Shown here in pieces: positions 9,385 to 18,402 of a DNA stretch of 64,000 nucleotides. The notes beneath the pieces were generated by a model, which saw only the letters and a program-made list of their open reading frames with translations, had not been told where the DNA came from and did not search any database. Every line of letters begins with the position of its first letter. Position 1 is the first letter of the stretch. This DNA comes from Phycisphaeraceae bacterium (lineage in GTDB: Bacteria > Planctomycetota > Phycisphaerae > Phycisphaerales > UBA1924). Location of the stretch: contig CP054186.1 of the NCBI GenBank assembly GCA_015200025.1, forward strand, positions 2,902,643 to 2,966,642, written 5' to 3'. The translations under genes were made by a program, and so were the position numbers.

Positions 9385-11073
9385 GTGGACCGACTCCGGG
9401 TTGTTTTCGCGAATATCGGTTCGTCGCTCCGCAAGGTGGGCCCGACGGAGAGGCTGCTGATCGGCAGTTTCGCCGTCATCCTGCTGATGGGGCTGTTCCT
9501 GGTGAGCCAGTGGGCCTCGTCGCGGTCGATGGTGCCGCTGTTGCCCGGGGCGCCGGCGTCGGACCAGGAGCGGGCCAAGTCGTACCTCGCGGGGGCGGGG
9601 GTCGACCACGCGATGCGGGACGGGGCGGTGATGGTCCCGGCGGACCGCAAGGACCGCGTGCTGGCGCAGCTGACGCAGGCCAAGGCGTTGCCGCGGGACT
9701 CGGCGGGGTTCTTCAAGAGCCTGGTGGAGAGCCAGCACTGGAGCCACACGCGTCAGCAGAACGACCAGCTGTACGTGGCGGCGCTCAAGTCGGAGCTGGA
9801 CCGGATCATCTCGGAGATGCCCGGGGTGGACTCGGCGTCGGTGATGATCGACGTGCCCGAGCCGGTGGGGCTTGGCGCGCAGGTCCGCCGGCCGACGGCG
9901 AGCGTGATGGTGTTCACGTCGGGCGGGGGCCCGCTCGAGCAGAAGACGGTGGACGCGATCGCGTACCTGGTGGGCGGTTCGAAGGCCGGGCTGACGCCCG
10001 AGCGGGTCCGAGTGATCGACCCCAAGGGTCAGCGCAAGGCGACGAGCGAGCACGAGGCGGTGCCCACGACGTACCTGGAGCACGCGGCGCGGGTGGAGAA
10101 CGACACGCGGGAGAAGCTGTCGGACCTCCTGGGGTACATCCCGGGGGTGGTGGTGGCGGTGACGGCGCAGGTGGACGTGACGCGGGTGTCGTCGAAGGTG
10201 TCGCGGGCGTTCAACGAGAGCGAGGGTTCGGTGAGCATGCTCAAGCGCTCGCAGGGGGTCTCCTCGACGCAGGCCGGGGGGTCGTCGGGGGCCGAGCCGG
10301 GCGTGCGCGCGAACGCGTCGGTGGACGTGAACCGGGGCGGCGGCGGGCGTGTGACGACCTCGACGAGCGAGGAGAAGGACACGGAGTACGAGAATCAGAT
10401 CGGGATGAAGGTCGACGACATCGTGGACCCGCGGGGGATGCCGACGATGATCGCGGTCTCGGTGAACGTCCCGCGCGGGTACGTGGCGGGATTGGTCAAG
10501 TCGGGCAACCCCGAGGCGACGGTGGGGGAGGCGGAGATCGACGAGGCGTTCGAGAAGAAGGTCCGGCCCGCGGTGGAGTCGAGCATCCTCCCGCACGTGC
10601 GGACGCTGACGCAGGCGTCGGGGGGCAAGCCGCCGACGCCCGCGGAGCTCAAACAGCAGGTGTCGGTGAGCCTGATCCCGGTGGAGCTGGCCGCCGCCCC
10701 GCCGCAGTCGAACAACGCGGGGCTCCTTGGCGGGGCGTTGGGCGGGAACCTGGCGTCGGGGCTGATCGAGAAGGCGGTGCTGGGGGTGCTGGCGGTGGCG
10801 TCCCTGGGGATGATGTTCATGATGGTCAGGCGGGCGTCGAAGCGGGCGGACCTCCCGACGGCGCAGGAACTGGTGGGGACACCGCCCCCGCTGCAGAGCA
10901 AGAGCGACCTGATCGGGGAGGCCGACGAGACCGAGGCGGCCCTGGCCGGGATCGAGGTCGACGAGGGCGAGATGCGGACGGCGCAGATCCTCGAGCAGGT
11001 CTCGGACTTGGTCCGCGAGAAGCCCGAGACGGCCTCGACCATGGTGAAACGCTGGATCACGATCGAGCACTGA
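9385..11073 (+). CDS. fliF: flagellar MS-ring protein FliF
   Basis: 562 residues. A first transmembrane segment at about 26-46 (LLIGSFAVILLMGLFLVSQW) is followed by a periplasmic PRK/YscJ-like ring-building domain (RAKSYLAGAGVDHAM; PGVDSASVMIDVPEP; RRPTASVMVFTSGG) and a variable Gly/Ser-rich insert around 285-320. A second transmembrane segment lies near 465-480, then a short cytoplasmic tail that should bind FliG. GTG start with AGGAGG 8 bases upstream (9371-9376). The 212-base gap from fliE is GC-rich with no recognisable gene or terminator. FliG follows after 77 bases. Confidence 0.93.
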   Translation: MDRLRVVFANIGSSLRKVGPTERLLIGSFAVILLMGLFLVSQWASSRSMVPLLPGAPASDQERAKSYLAGAGVDHAMRDGAVMVPADRKDRVLAQLTQAKALPRDSAGFFKSLVESQHWSHTRQQNDQLYVAALKSELDRIISEMPGVDSASVMIDVPEPVGLGAQVRRPTASVMVFTSGGGPLEQKTVDAIAYLVGGSKAGLTPERVRVIDPKGQRKATSEHEAVPTTYLEHAARVENDTREKLSDLLGYIPGVVVAVTAQVDVTRVSSKVSRAFNESEGSVSMLKRSQGVSSTQAGGSSGAEPGVRANASVDVNRGGGGRVTTSTSEEKDTEYENQIGMKVDDIVDPRGMPTMIAVSVNVPRGYVAGLVKSGNPEATVGEAEIDEAFEKKVRPAVESSILPHVRTLTQASGGKPPTPAELKQQVSVSLIPVELAAAPPQSNNAGLLGGALGGNLASGLIEKAVLGVLAVASLGMMFMMVRRASKRADLPTAQELVGTPPPLQSKSDLIGEADETEAALAGIEVDEGEMRTAQILEQVSDLVREKPETASTMVKRWITIEH

Positions 11074-11150
11074 CCCCACCGACTCATCCGAACACCCCTT
11101 CGCGCACACGCCCGCCCTCCCCGGCGGGCTGACCCCGGACGGAGCCCACC

Positions 11151-12191
11151 ATGCCGCGCAAGCCCAACGAGAAACTGCCCGACCACATCGAGGACCTCGA
11201 GGGCGTGACCAAGGCGGCGATCCTGCTGCTGGCGGTGGGGACCGAGCAGGCCGCGGCGGTGCTCAAGGGCCTCCCGCCCGAGGCGGTGGAGGAAGTGACG
11301 CGCGAGCTGGCGTCGCTGGGGCGGGTGCCCCGGCAGCTCCAGTCGGCGGTGGTGGAGGAGTTCTACAACCAGACGATCGCGAGCGAGTTCGCGGCCGAGG
11401 GCGGGCTGGATTACGCGAAGGCGATCCTGCGGAACTCGATGGACGGGAAGCAGGCGGACAAGGTGCTGGCGCAGATCCAGACGCAGGTGCAGCGCAAGCC
11501 GTTCAGTTTCCTGCAGCGTGCCGAGAGCGACAACCTGCTGACGTTCATCCAGGACGAGCACCCGCAGACGATCGCGCTGATCGTGTGCCACCTCCCGCAC
11601 CACAAGGGGGCGGAGATCGTGGGGGGGCTCCCGACGCAGAAGCAGATCGAGGTGATCAAGCGGATCGCCAACATGGAGCAGACCAACCCGGACGTGATCA
11701 AGGAGGTCGAGCGCGGGCTGGAGAGCCGGCTGGCGAACATGCTGACGCAGAGCATGGAGAAGGCGGGGGGCGTGCCGACGGTGTCGGAGATCCTCAACCT
11801 CGCGGACCGGGCGACGGAGAAGGCGATCCTCGAGGGCCTCGAGACGGAGGACCCGGACCTGGTCGAGCAGATCCGGCGCCTGATGTTCGTCTTCGAGGAC
11901 ATCAAGATGGTCAACGACAAGGGGATCCAGGCCGTGCTCAAGGAGGTCGACAACCACGAGCTGGCGCTGGCCCTCAAGACCGCGAGCGAGGAGCTCAAGA
12001 CCAAGATCTTCGCGAACATGTCGGAGCGGGCCGCGGGCATGATCCGCGAGGACATGCAGTACATGGGCCCGGTCAAGATCAGCGACGTCGAGTCCGCCCA
12101 GCAGCGCATCGTCGACACGGTCCGCCGGCTCGAAGAGTCCGGGGAGGTCGTCATCCAGGGACGCGGGGGCGATAGCGAGCAGCTCGTCTGA
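11151..12191 (+). CDS. fliG: flagellar motor switch protein FliG
   Basis: 346 residues, normal length. All three FliG domains are recognisable: N-terminal FliF-binding (KAAILLLAVGTEQAAAVLKG), the middle domain with the EHPQ motif (FIQDEHPQTIALIVCHLP), and a C-terminal charged torque helix (ELALALKTASEELKTKIF and MSERAAGMIREDM). It forms the upper C ring and couples stator force to rotation. The partner FliM is not encoded in this window, although fliN is. Confidence 0.95.
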   Translation: MPRKPNEKLPDHIEDLEGVTKAAILLLAVGTEQAAAVLKGLPPEAVEEVTRELASLGRVPRQLQSAVVEEFYNQTIASEFAAEGGLDYAKAILRNSMDGKQADKVLAQIQTQVQRKPFSFLQRAESDNLLTFIQDEHPQTIALIVCHLPHHKGAEIVGGLPTQKQIEVIKRIANMEQTNPDVIKEVERGLESRLANMLTQSMEKAGGVPTVSEILNLADRATEKAILEGLETEDPDLVEQIRRLMFVFEDIKMVNDKGIQAVLKEVDNHELALALKTASEELKTKIFANMSERAAGMIREDMQYMGPVKISDVESAQQRIVDTVRRLEESGEVVIQGRGGDSEQLV

Positions 12192-12220
12192 CCCACGCAC
12201 GACCGGGAGCACGCACGCCC

Positions 12221-12961
12221 ATGGCCCTGATCCGACACGCCGACGTCCCCGCACGCACCCGCGACGCCCTGGTCCTGGACCTGGGGGACCTCCGCGCCAG
12301 CGCGCGGCGTGTGCTCGAGGCGGCGGCCGAGGAGGCCCGGGGCGTCATCGCCCGGGCCACGGACGAGCGGGCCCGCCTGCTGGCCACGGCGACCGCCGAG
12401 GGGCGAAAGGCCGGGTTCCAGCAGGGGCTGGCCGAGGGTCGGGCCAAGGGTCACGCCGAGGGGTTGGCGAAGGCGACGGACGCGAGGTCGAAGGAGCTCG
12501 CCGCGGTCGAGTCGGGCTGGACGAAGGCCCTCGGCGAGTTCGAGGCCCAGCGCCGGGTCATGCTCAGCGAGGCCGGCCGGGGGGTCGTCGACCTGGCGAT
12601 GATGATCGCCCGGGAGGTGACCCGGCGGACCATCGAGGCGGAGCCGGGCGTCGCCGTCGCGCTCGTGGAAGAGGCGGTCGGGCTGATGATGGCGCCCACG
12701 AGGCTGACCGTCCGCGTCAACCCCGAGGACGCGGCCCTGGTCCGTGAGTCCTTGCCCGGGCTGAGCGCCCGTTTCGCCACGATCGAGCACGCGGAGGTCA
12801 TCGAGGACGCGTCGCTCGACCGCGGGTCGTGCGTGGCGAGGTCGGCCTCCGGGGAGGTGGATTCGTCGATCGCGACGCGCGTGGCGAGGATCGCCGAGGC
12901 GATCGCGCCCGGCCGGCCCGAAGGGGGCAAGGCCGGGGGCAAGGCGGGGGGTGAGTCATGA
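12221..12961 (+). CDS. fliH: flagellar assembly protein FliH
   Basis: 246 residues. A long helical region carries Gly-spaced repeats typical of FliH (GFQQGLAEGRAKGHAEGLAK, about 65-90). The C-terminal domain resembles V-ATPase subunit E (VVDLAMMIAREVTRRTIEAE; LTVRVNPEDAALV; ARFATIEHAEVIED). FliH is the peripheral stalk and negative regulator of the export ATPase FliI. Its stop overlaps the fliI ATG by four bases, the conserved fliH-fliI coupling. Confidence 0.88.
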   Translation: MALIRHADVPARTRDALVLDLGDLRASARRVLEAAAEEARGVIARATDERARLLATATAEGRKAGFQQGLAEGRAKGHAEGLAKATDARSKELAAVESGWTKALGEFEAQRRVMLSEAGRGVVDLAMMIAREVTRRTIEAEPGVAVALVEEAVGLMMAPTRLTVRVNPEDAALVRESLPGLSARFATIEHAEVIEDASLDRGSCVARSASGEVDSSIATRVARIAEAIAPGRPEGGKAGGKAGGES

Positions 12962-14328
12962 CGGCCCTGGCGCGGGCGGCCGCGACCCTGCGGACGGTCC
13001 AGCCCGCGCGCATCAGCGGGACGGTGTCGGCGGTGCGGGGGCTGACGGTGCTGGTCGAGGACTTCCCGGCCCCCGTGGGGTCGCTGGTGCGTGTGGGGAC
13101 AGATGGGGCGGGGGCGCATGGGGCGGGGGCGGGCCGGGCGGGCGAGGTGGTGGGGTTCACCGGGGGGTGCGCCGTGGTGATGATGCTCGGGCAGTCGTCG
13201 GGCATCCGCCCGGGCGAGCGGGCGGTCCTCGAACGGACCAGCGCGGCCGTCGCGGTCTCGGACGACCTCCTGGGCCGGTGCGTCAACGGGTTGGGGGAGC
13301 CGATGGACGGGCGCCCGGCGCCGCGCGACGTGGAATACCGCCCGCTGACGCCCGAGCCGGTGCCGGCGATGTCGCGCCGTCGCGTGACGCGCCCGATGCA
13401 CACGGGCCTGCGGGCGCTGGACCTGATGGCGACCCTGGGCCGCGGGCAGCGGATGGGGATCTTCGCGGGCCCCGGGGTGGGCAAGAGCACGCTGCTCTCG
13501 ACGATCGTGAAAAGGTGCGAGGCGGACGTGTGCGTGGTGGCGCTCATCGGCGAGCGCGGGCGCGAGGTCCGCGATTTCGTCGACCACGCGCTGGGGCCCG
13601 AGGGGCTCGCACGCTCCGTGGTCGTGGCGGCGACGGGCGACGAATCGCCCCTGATGAGGCTCCGCGCCTCCAAGGCGGCCTGCTCCATCGCCGAGCACTT
13701 CCGCGACCGGGGGAAGGACGTGCTGCTGGTGATGGACTCGGTGACGCGGTTCGCGCACGCGCAGCGCCAGGTGGGCCTCTCGGTGGGCGAGCCCCCCGCG
13801 ACCAAGGGCTACACGCCCAGCGTCTTCGCGCAGCTCGCGCTGCTGCTCGAACGCGCCGGGGCGATCGACGGCCCGGGCGGGGGCTCCATCACCGGGCTGT
13901 ACACGATCCTGGTGGAGGGCGACGACATGACCGAGCCCGTGGCGGACGCCGCCCGCGGGATCCTCGACGGGCACCTCGTGCTCTCGCGGGCGCTGGCGCA
14001 CAAGTCGCACTACCCGGCGATCGACGTGCTCGACTCGGTCTCGCGCGTCGCCCCGGACGTGACCGACCCCGAGCACCAAAGGGCCCGGCAGCGGGCGTCC
14101 AGGCTGCTCGCCCTCTACCGCGAGGTCGAGGACCTCGTCCAGATCGGGGCCTACGCCAAGGGGAGCAGCCCCGAGCACGACGCGGCGATCGAGGTCCAGC
14201 CCGCGATCAACGCCATGCTCCGCCAGGGGCAGGGCGAGTCCACCCCCTTCGCCAAGGCGAGGGCGGACCTGATCGCGCTGACGACGGCGGCGTTCGACCA
14301 GATCGAGAAGGCCAGGCCCAGGCGGTAA
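12958..14328 (+). CDS. fliI: flagellum-specific export ATPase FliI
   Basis: 456 residues, an F1-beta-like ATPase energising flagellar type III export in the cytoplasm. Walker A FAGPGVGKSTLL, catalytic GERGREV, Walker B VLLVMDSVTRFA, and the conserved EPPATKGYTPSVFAQL. An Ala/Gly-rich insertion (TDGAGAHGAGAGRAG, about residues 46-60) interrupts the N-terminal beta-barrel. It overlaps fliH by four bases and is followed by fliJ after 12 bases. Confidence 0.95.
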   Translation: MTALARAAATLRTVQPARISGTVSAVRGLTVLVEDFPAPVGSLVRVGTDGAGAHGAGAGRAGEVVGFTGGCAVVMMLGQSSGIRPGERAVLERTSAAVAVSDDLLGRCVNGLGEPMDGRPAPRDVEYRPLTPEPVPAMSRRRVTRPMHTGLRALDLMATLGRGQRMGIFAGPGVGKSTLLSTIVKRCEADVCVVALIGERGREVRDFVDHALGPEGLARSVVVAATGDESPLMRLRASKAACSIAEHFRDRGKDVLLVMDSVTRFAHAQRQVGLSVGEPPATKGYTPSVFAQLALLLERAGAIDGPGGGSITGLYTILVEGDDMTEPVADAARGILDGHLVLSRALAHKSHYPAIDVLDSVSRVAPDVTDPEHQRARQRASRLLALYREVEDLVQIGAYAKGSSPEHDAAIEVQPAINAMLRQGQGESTPFAKARADLIALTTAAFDQIEKARPRR

Positions 14329-14340
14329 AGGAGCGGTCGC

Positions 14341-14802
14341 GTGGCGAGGTTCGTGTTCAAACTCGAGGCGGTGATGAGGCAGAGGCGGGCGGTCGAGCGG
14401 GCGCGGCAGACGGCGCTGGCCCGCGCCGAGGCCGAGCGGCTCGGCGCCGAGGCCGACGCCCGCGCCGCCCGCGACCTGATCGAGACCTCGCGGCGTGAGA
14501 TGCGCGGGATCCTCGCGCCGGGCGGGCCGGTCTCGCTGTCGTCGGCGAGGCTCCAAGCCGGCGCGTCGCTGCGGGCGCTCGTCATGGCCCGTCGCGCGGT
14601 GCTGAGGCTCTCGGGGGCGACGGCCCACGCCGAGGCGAGGCGACGCGAGCTGATCGACGCGACGACGCGGCGCAAGGCCGTCGAACGCCTGCGGGAACGC
14701 CGCTTCGAGGCCTGGAAGACATTGCTGAACAAGGCCGAGCTGAGCGAGCAGGACGAGCGGGCGGTGATGGCGGCGTCGCGGACGGACGGAGGTGACTCGT
14801 GA
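14341..14802 (+). CDS. fliJ: flagellar export protein FliJ
   Basis: 153 residues, almost entirely coiled coil: FKLEAVMRQRRAVERARQTA at the N-terminus and RKAVERLRERRFEAWKTLLN followed by SEQDERAVMAAS at the C-terminus. Both patterns are diagnostic of FliJ, the central stalk of the FliI hexamer. GTG start preceded by AAAGGAG. The stop overlaps the start of the MotE-like gene. Confidence 0.85.
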   Translation: MARFVFKLEAVMRQRRAVERARQTALARAEAERLGAEADARAARDLIETSRREMRGILAPGGPVSLSSARLQAGASLRALVMARRAVLRLSGATAHAEARRRELIDATTRRKAVERLRERRFEAWKTLLNKAELSEQDERAVMAASRTDGGDS

Positions 14803-15491
14803 GGGCGATCTGGAACGCGGTGTCGGTGTTCTGCGTGGCGAACATGCTGGCCCTGGGCGGAGTGGTCGGGTGGCTCGCGGCGACGGACCGCCTCGACCCC
14901 GAACGCATCCGCGAGGTCCGGGCCTCGCTCACCGAGACCCGGGCCGAGCGCGAGTCGAAGGCCCAGGCGGAGGCGGCGAGGCTCGCGGCGGAGGACCAGG
15001 CCAAGGCCAAGGCCGCCAAGGACGCCCGCCCCCCGATGTCCGCCGCGGAGAAACTCCAGGCGAGGCTCGAGGCGGGGGAGGTCGATACGCAGCGGTTGAT
15101 GAACATGCGCACGCAGGTGTCGGCGATGCAGCAGAGCCTGCGCGAGGCGCAGGAACGGATCGACCAGGACCGGGCGGCCCTGGCCCGCGACCGCGCCGCC
15201 TTCGAGGCGATGATCCAGGAGACCCGCTCGCTGGGCGAGGACACGCAGTTCCGGAAGGCCCTTTCCGCGCTCGAGGGCATGGACCCCAAGGCCGCGTCGG
15301 CGATGATCCGCCAGATCATCACGGGCGGGGAAGGGTCGGCGGGCTCGGCGCTGGCGATCGGGTACCTCAACGCCATGCAGGACCGCAAGAGGAACGAGAT
15401 CCTCGGGGCCATCGCCCGGGAGGAAGCGACGTTGGCAGCGGATTTGCTCGAACGCCTCAGGACCTACGGGCTCGCGCCCGCCGGTCGCTGA
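14799..15491 (+). CDS. MotE/MgtE-N-like flagellar membrane protein
   Basis: 230 residues. One N-terminal transmembrane helix (VFCVANMLALGGVVGWLA), a long charged coiled coil (about 40-150), and a C-terminal MgtE-N-like domain (SALEGMDPKAASAMIRQI; LAIGYLNAMQDRKRNEILGA). This architecture matches MotE, a periplasmic chaperone for MotC first studied in alphaproteobacteria, and related proteins found between fliJ and fliK elsewhere. The MotE name is by architecture and position; its partner here is unknown. GTG start overlapping the end of fliJ. Confidence 0.7.
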   Translation: MRAIWNAVSVFCVANMLALGGVVGWLAATDRLDPERIREVRASLTETRAERESKAQAEAARLAAEDQAKAKAAKDARPPMSAAEKLQARLEAGEVDTQRLMNMRTQVSAMQQSLREAQERIDQDRAALARDRAAFEAMIQETRSLGEDTQFRKALSALEGMDPKAASAMIRQIITGGEGSAGSALAIGYLNAMQDRKRNEILGAIAREEATLAADLLERLRTYGLAPAGR

Positions 15492-15500
15492 GGAGGATCG

Positions 15501-17216
15501 ATGCACACACCCGCCGCCGCGAACGCTCCGACCAAGGCCGTAACGCTGCTGAACCTCGTGGGGACGCCCGGGGGCGGCGAGAAGGGATCGGCGGGCGTTG
15601 AGGGCTCGTTCGCGTCGCGGTTCGAGCGGAGCCGTGCCCAGGACGCGCCGTCCCGGCGCGACACCAAGGCCGACCCGGCGCCCCGACGCGCGGAATCCGC
15701 GCGTGAGCCGCGTCTGTCTTCGACCAAGGAACCGACGACGCCCGGGGCGGTTGCGCCCCGCGGGGGCGGAGAGGAAGATCGAGCACCGGCGGGGCGTGCG
15801 GCGGCCGACGCCGGGGAGGCGACCGATGCGGCTCCGGCCGCCGGCGCGGGCTCGTCTGCGGACGACGCCGACGACGCCGGGGTGGTCGAGGGTCGGGCCG
15901 GGGCGCCGGCGTCGGGCACGGGCGGGACGGGCTCGGCGTCGAAGCCGGGCGGGGTGACGGAACCGTCCGCGGCGGTGGAGAAGGCGCCTGCGGTGCCGGC
16001 GACCACCGCGGCCGGTCACGCCACGACCTCGGAACCACGCGCGGCGATGGTGCCGACGGCGCCGACGGACCCGTTGAGGCTGATCGTGCCGGCGGGCGAG
16101 TCGTTGCCGGCCGAGGCCGAGGCCGCGGACACGAACGCGCCGGACCGGACGACCCAGCCCGTCGAGCCCAAGGCCGCTCGGGTGAAAGGCCCCTCGGTGA
16201 AGACGTCGGCATCGTCGCCGCGGACGGGCGTCGGCGTGGAGCCCAGCCCGGGCGCGGGGTCGGCGGGCGCCAGGCCCGCGGTCGCTCCGGCGCCGCCGGC
16301 GTCGGGCGCTGCGGTGGCGGGCGGGGTCTCGGATGCGCCGGTGGGCGAGGCCTTGGGGCGTGACGCACAGGCCGGGGGCGACGGCGGCCAGCCCAAGAAC
16401 GAACGCGACGGCGCGCACCCCTCGGCGGGGCGTGGCGGTGAGGGCGTCCCATCGCAGGGTTCGTCGCACGGCCCGGCCCACGGCTCGCTCAAGGCGCCGG
16501 GGGCGATCGAGGGGATGAACTCCGGCACGGGCTCGCACACCCTGGGCCTCAAGGATGGCGAGTTCGCACCGGCGCTGTCGGCACGATCGACCTCTCTCAC
16601 GTCGGACCGCGCGGGTGTGCTCCGGGTCTCGGCGGGTCCCACGCACGGGTCGTCGGCGGCGGGCGGGGTGAACCAGGACCGGATCGACGACCAGGTGGCC
16701 AAGGGGCTCGCCGCGGCGTTCCGCCACAAGGGCGGGACGCTCACGCTGAGGCTCAGCCCCGAGGCGCTCGGCCCGCTGCGGATCGATGTCCGCCTGGAGG
16801 GCGGGCTGGTGACGGCGCGGTTCGAGCCGACGACGGTCCGGGCGTTCGAGGCGTTGGCGGGCGGGCTCGAAGGGTTGTCGAAGTCGATGCAGGGTCGTGG
16901 GCTGTCGGTGGACCGGATCGAGGTGGTCCCGCCCGCGGCGTCGGTCCTGGGGAGTCAGGAATCGGGATCGTCGCGTGAGCGTGAGGAGGGCTGGGGTCAG
17001 CCTCGGGACCGCGGGCGTGAAGAGGCGGGCGGGCACGGGGCGCAGGATCGGCGCGAGGACGGATCGAGGCCGCGCGACGGGGCGCACGGGGTGCGGCCGC
17101 GTGACGGGCGTCCCGGGCTGAGTGTCGCGGGCGGTGGATCGCGTGACGACGGGGAGGGGGCCCTGAGTGGGTCGGCACGCGGGTTGCTGATGCTGACGGT
17201 GGACGCGGTGGCGTGA
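15501..17216 (+). CDS. fliK: flagellar hook-length control protein FliK
   Basis: 571 residues. The first 390 or so are low-complexity Ala/Gly/Pro/Thr-rich, as in the molecular-ruler region of FliK. The conserved C-terminal substrate-switch domain lies at about 395-475 (GGTLTLRLSPEALGPLRIDV; GRGLSVDRIEVVPP), followed by an Arg/Gly/Asp-rich tail. It is expected to set hook length and to switch FlhB specificity. ATG with AGGAGG 4 bases upstream. It lies directly before flgD as usual. Confidence 0.87.
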   Translation: MHTPAAANAPTKAVTLLNLVGTPGGGEKGSAGVEGSFASRFERSRAQDAPSRRDTKADPAPRRAESAREPRLSSTKEPTTPGAVAPRGGGEEDRAPAGRAAADAGEATDAAPAAGAGSSADDADDAGVVEGRAGAPASGTGGTGSASKPGGVTEPSAAVEKAPAVPATTAAGHATTSEPRAAMVPTAPTDPLRLIVPAGESLPAEAEAADTNAPDRTTQPVEPKAARVKGPSVKTSASSPRTGVGVEPSPGAGSAGARPAVAPAPPASGAAVAGGVSDAPVGEALGRDAQAGGDGGQPKNERDGAHPSAGRGGEGVPSQGSSHGPAHGSLKAPGAIEGMNSGTGSHTLGLKDGEFAPALSARSTSLTSDRAGVLRVSAGPTHGSSAAGGVNQDRIDDQVAKGLAAAFRHKGGTLTLRLSPEALGPLRIDVRLEGGLVTARFEPTTVRAFEALAGGLEGLSKSMQGRGLSVDRIEVVPPAASVLGSQESGSSREREEGWGQPRDRGREEAGGHGAQDRREDGSRPRDGAHGVRPRDGRPGLSVAGGGSRDDGEGALSGSARGLLMLTVDAVA

Positions 17217-17268
17217 ACACGGTCGGGGCGGGCTTTCGTGCCCGGCCCGGCCTCGCGAGGAGATGCCC

Positions 17269-17718
17269 ATGAGTTCGATCAGCGCGTTGAGCGGGTTTGG
17301 GGCGTCGGGCGGCGGGGGCCTTGGCTCTCTTTCGACGGAGGATTTCACGAAGATCATCCTCACCGAGCTGTCGCGGCAGGACCCGCTGTCGCCCAACGAC
17401 ACGAACCAGATGATCCAGCAGTTCGCGACGATCCGCTCGATCCAGAGCGACATCGACCTGTCGGAGAAGCTGGAGCACCTCTCGAGCGAGAACTCGTTCG
17501 CGGCGGCGGCGAACATGATGGGCAAATGGGTGAGCGGGCTGACGACGGACTTTGACCGGGTGATCGGGCAGGTCGTGTCGGTGAGCCGGACGCGTGAGGG
17601 CGTGGTGCTGAACCTGGCCTCGGGCGAGCGGGTGCCGTTCGCGTGGGTGGACGAGGTGGTGGGCGAGGACGCGGTGCCGGACGCGGATCGGGCGCGGCGT
17701 GAAGAGGAGGGTCGGTGA
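17269..17718 (+). CDS. flgD: flagellar hook capping/assembly protein FlgD
   Basis: 149 residues from ATG 17269, chosen because GAGGAG ends six bases upstream; an in-frame ATG at 17263 abuts that site. Conserved N-terminal part: LSTEDFTKIILTELSRQDPL, SPNDTNQMIQQFATIRSIQS and an ENSFAAAANMMGKWV segment. It lacks the longer C-terminal Ig-like domains of enterobacterial FlgD, so it is a minimal form. FlgD caps the growing hook and scaffolds FlgE addition. It is followed immediately by the small flagellar-operon protein. Confidence 0.88.
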   Translation: MSSISALSGFGASGGGGLGSLSTEDFTKIILTELSRQDPLSPNDTNQMIQQFATIRSIQSDIDLSEKLEHLSSENSFAAAANMMGKWVSGLTTDFDRVIGQVVSVSRTREGVVLNLASGERVPFAWVDEVVGEDAVPDADRARREEEGR

Positions 17719-18212
17719 TGAGCGTCGGCATGGACATGCTGAGGTTGCTGGGCGGGCTTGGGGACGGGGCGTCGGGGGTGTCGCGGACGCTCGGGCGTTC
17801 GGGCGGGGGCTTCTCGCCGCGGGCGATGGGGGGGCCTGACTTCCGCTCGGTGCTCGAGCAGGCCCGCGCGGGCGGGGTCTCGAGCGGTGTGCGGGTGACC
17901 ATCGCGGAGGGCGCGGGGGTCACGCTGACGGACGAACAGGTCGGGCGGGTGTCGATCGCGGCGGACAAGGCGGAGGCCTCGGGCGCGTCGCGGGCGTTGG
18001 TGAAGATCGATGAGCAATGGGTGTCGGTGGACCTGGCGACGCGGACGGTGACGGGCTCGTGGTCGCCCGGGTCGGGCGAGGTGGCGGGCGGGATCGACGC
18101 GGTGCTCGAGGCGCCCGGGGCGGCGGCGGGGCCCGGCGTCCCGACGGGCCCGGGGACGCTGGGGCTGACGCCTCAGGTCTTGAAGTTGTTGAGCGGTCAG
18201 ACGGGCGCGTAG
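17718..18212 (+). CDS. flagellar operon protein (TIGR02530-like)
   Basis: 164 residues from ATG 17718 (AGGAGGG six bases upstream; GTG 17715 is also in frame). The segment SVLEQARAGG...VTLTDEQVGRVSIAADKAEA...SRALVKIDEQWVSV has the pattern of the small uncharacterised flagellar operon protein found between flgD and flgE in many bacteria. The exact role is unknown. The conserved slot, touching flgD and preceding flgE, supports the assignment. Confidence 0.7.
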   Translation: MSVGMDMLRLLGGLGDGASGVSRTLGRSGGGFSPRAMGGPDFRSVLEQARAGGVSSGVRVTIAEGAGVTLTDEQVGRVSIAADKAEASGASRALVKIDEQWVSVDLATRTVTGSWSPGSGEVAGGIDAVLEAPGAAAGPGVPTGPGTLGLTPQVLKLLSGQTGA

Positions 18213-18402
18213 GACGGCGTCCGAAGGGATCGGGGGCGTCGGGCCATGGAAGGCCCCTCGTCCCCGGGCTGGGTTGAGGCCGCGGGGCGGAGTCCGCGCG
18301 GCGTGCGGGTGGGGCCGGAGTATCCCGTGCGGCGGAGCCACGCGGGAGGGGCAGAGGCGGGGCGCCGGTCGCCCCTGGTTGATCGAAGGATCGGAGCAAG
18401 GC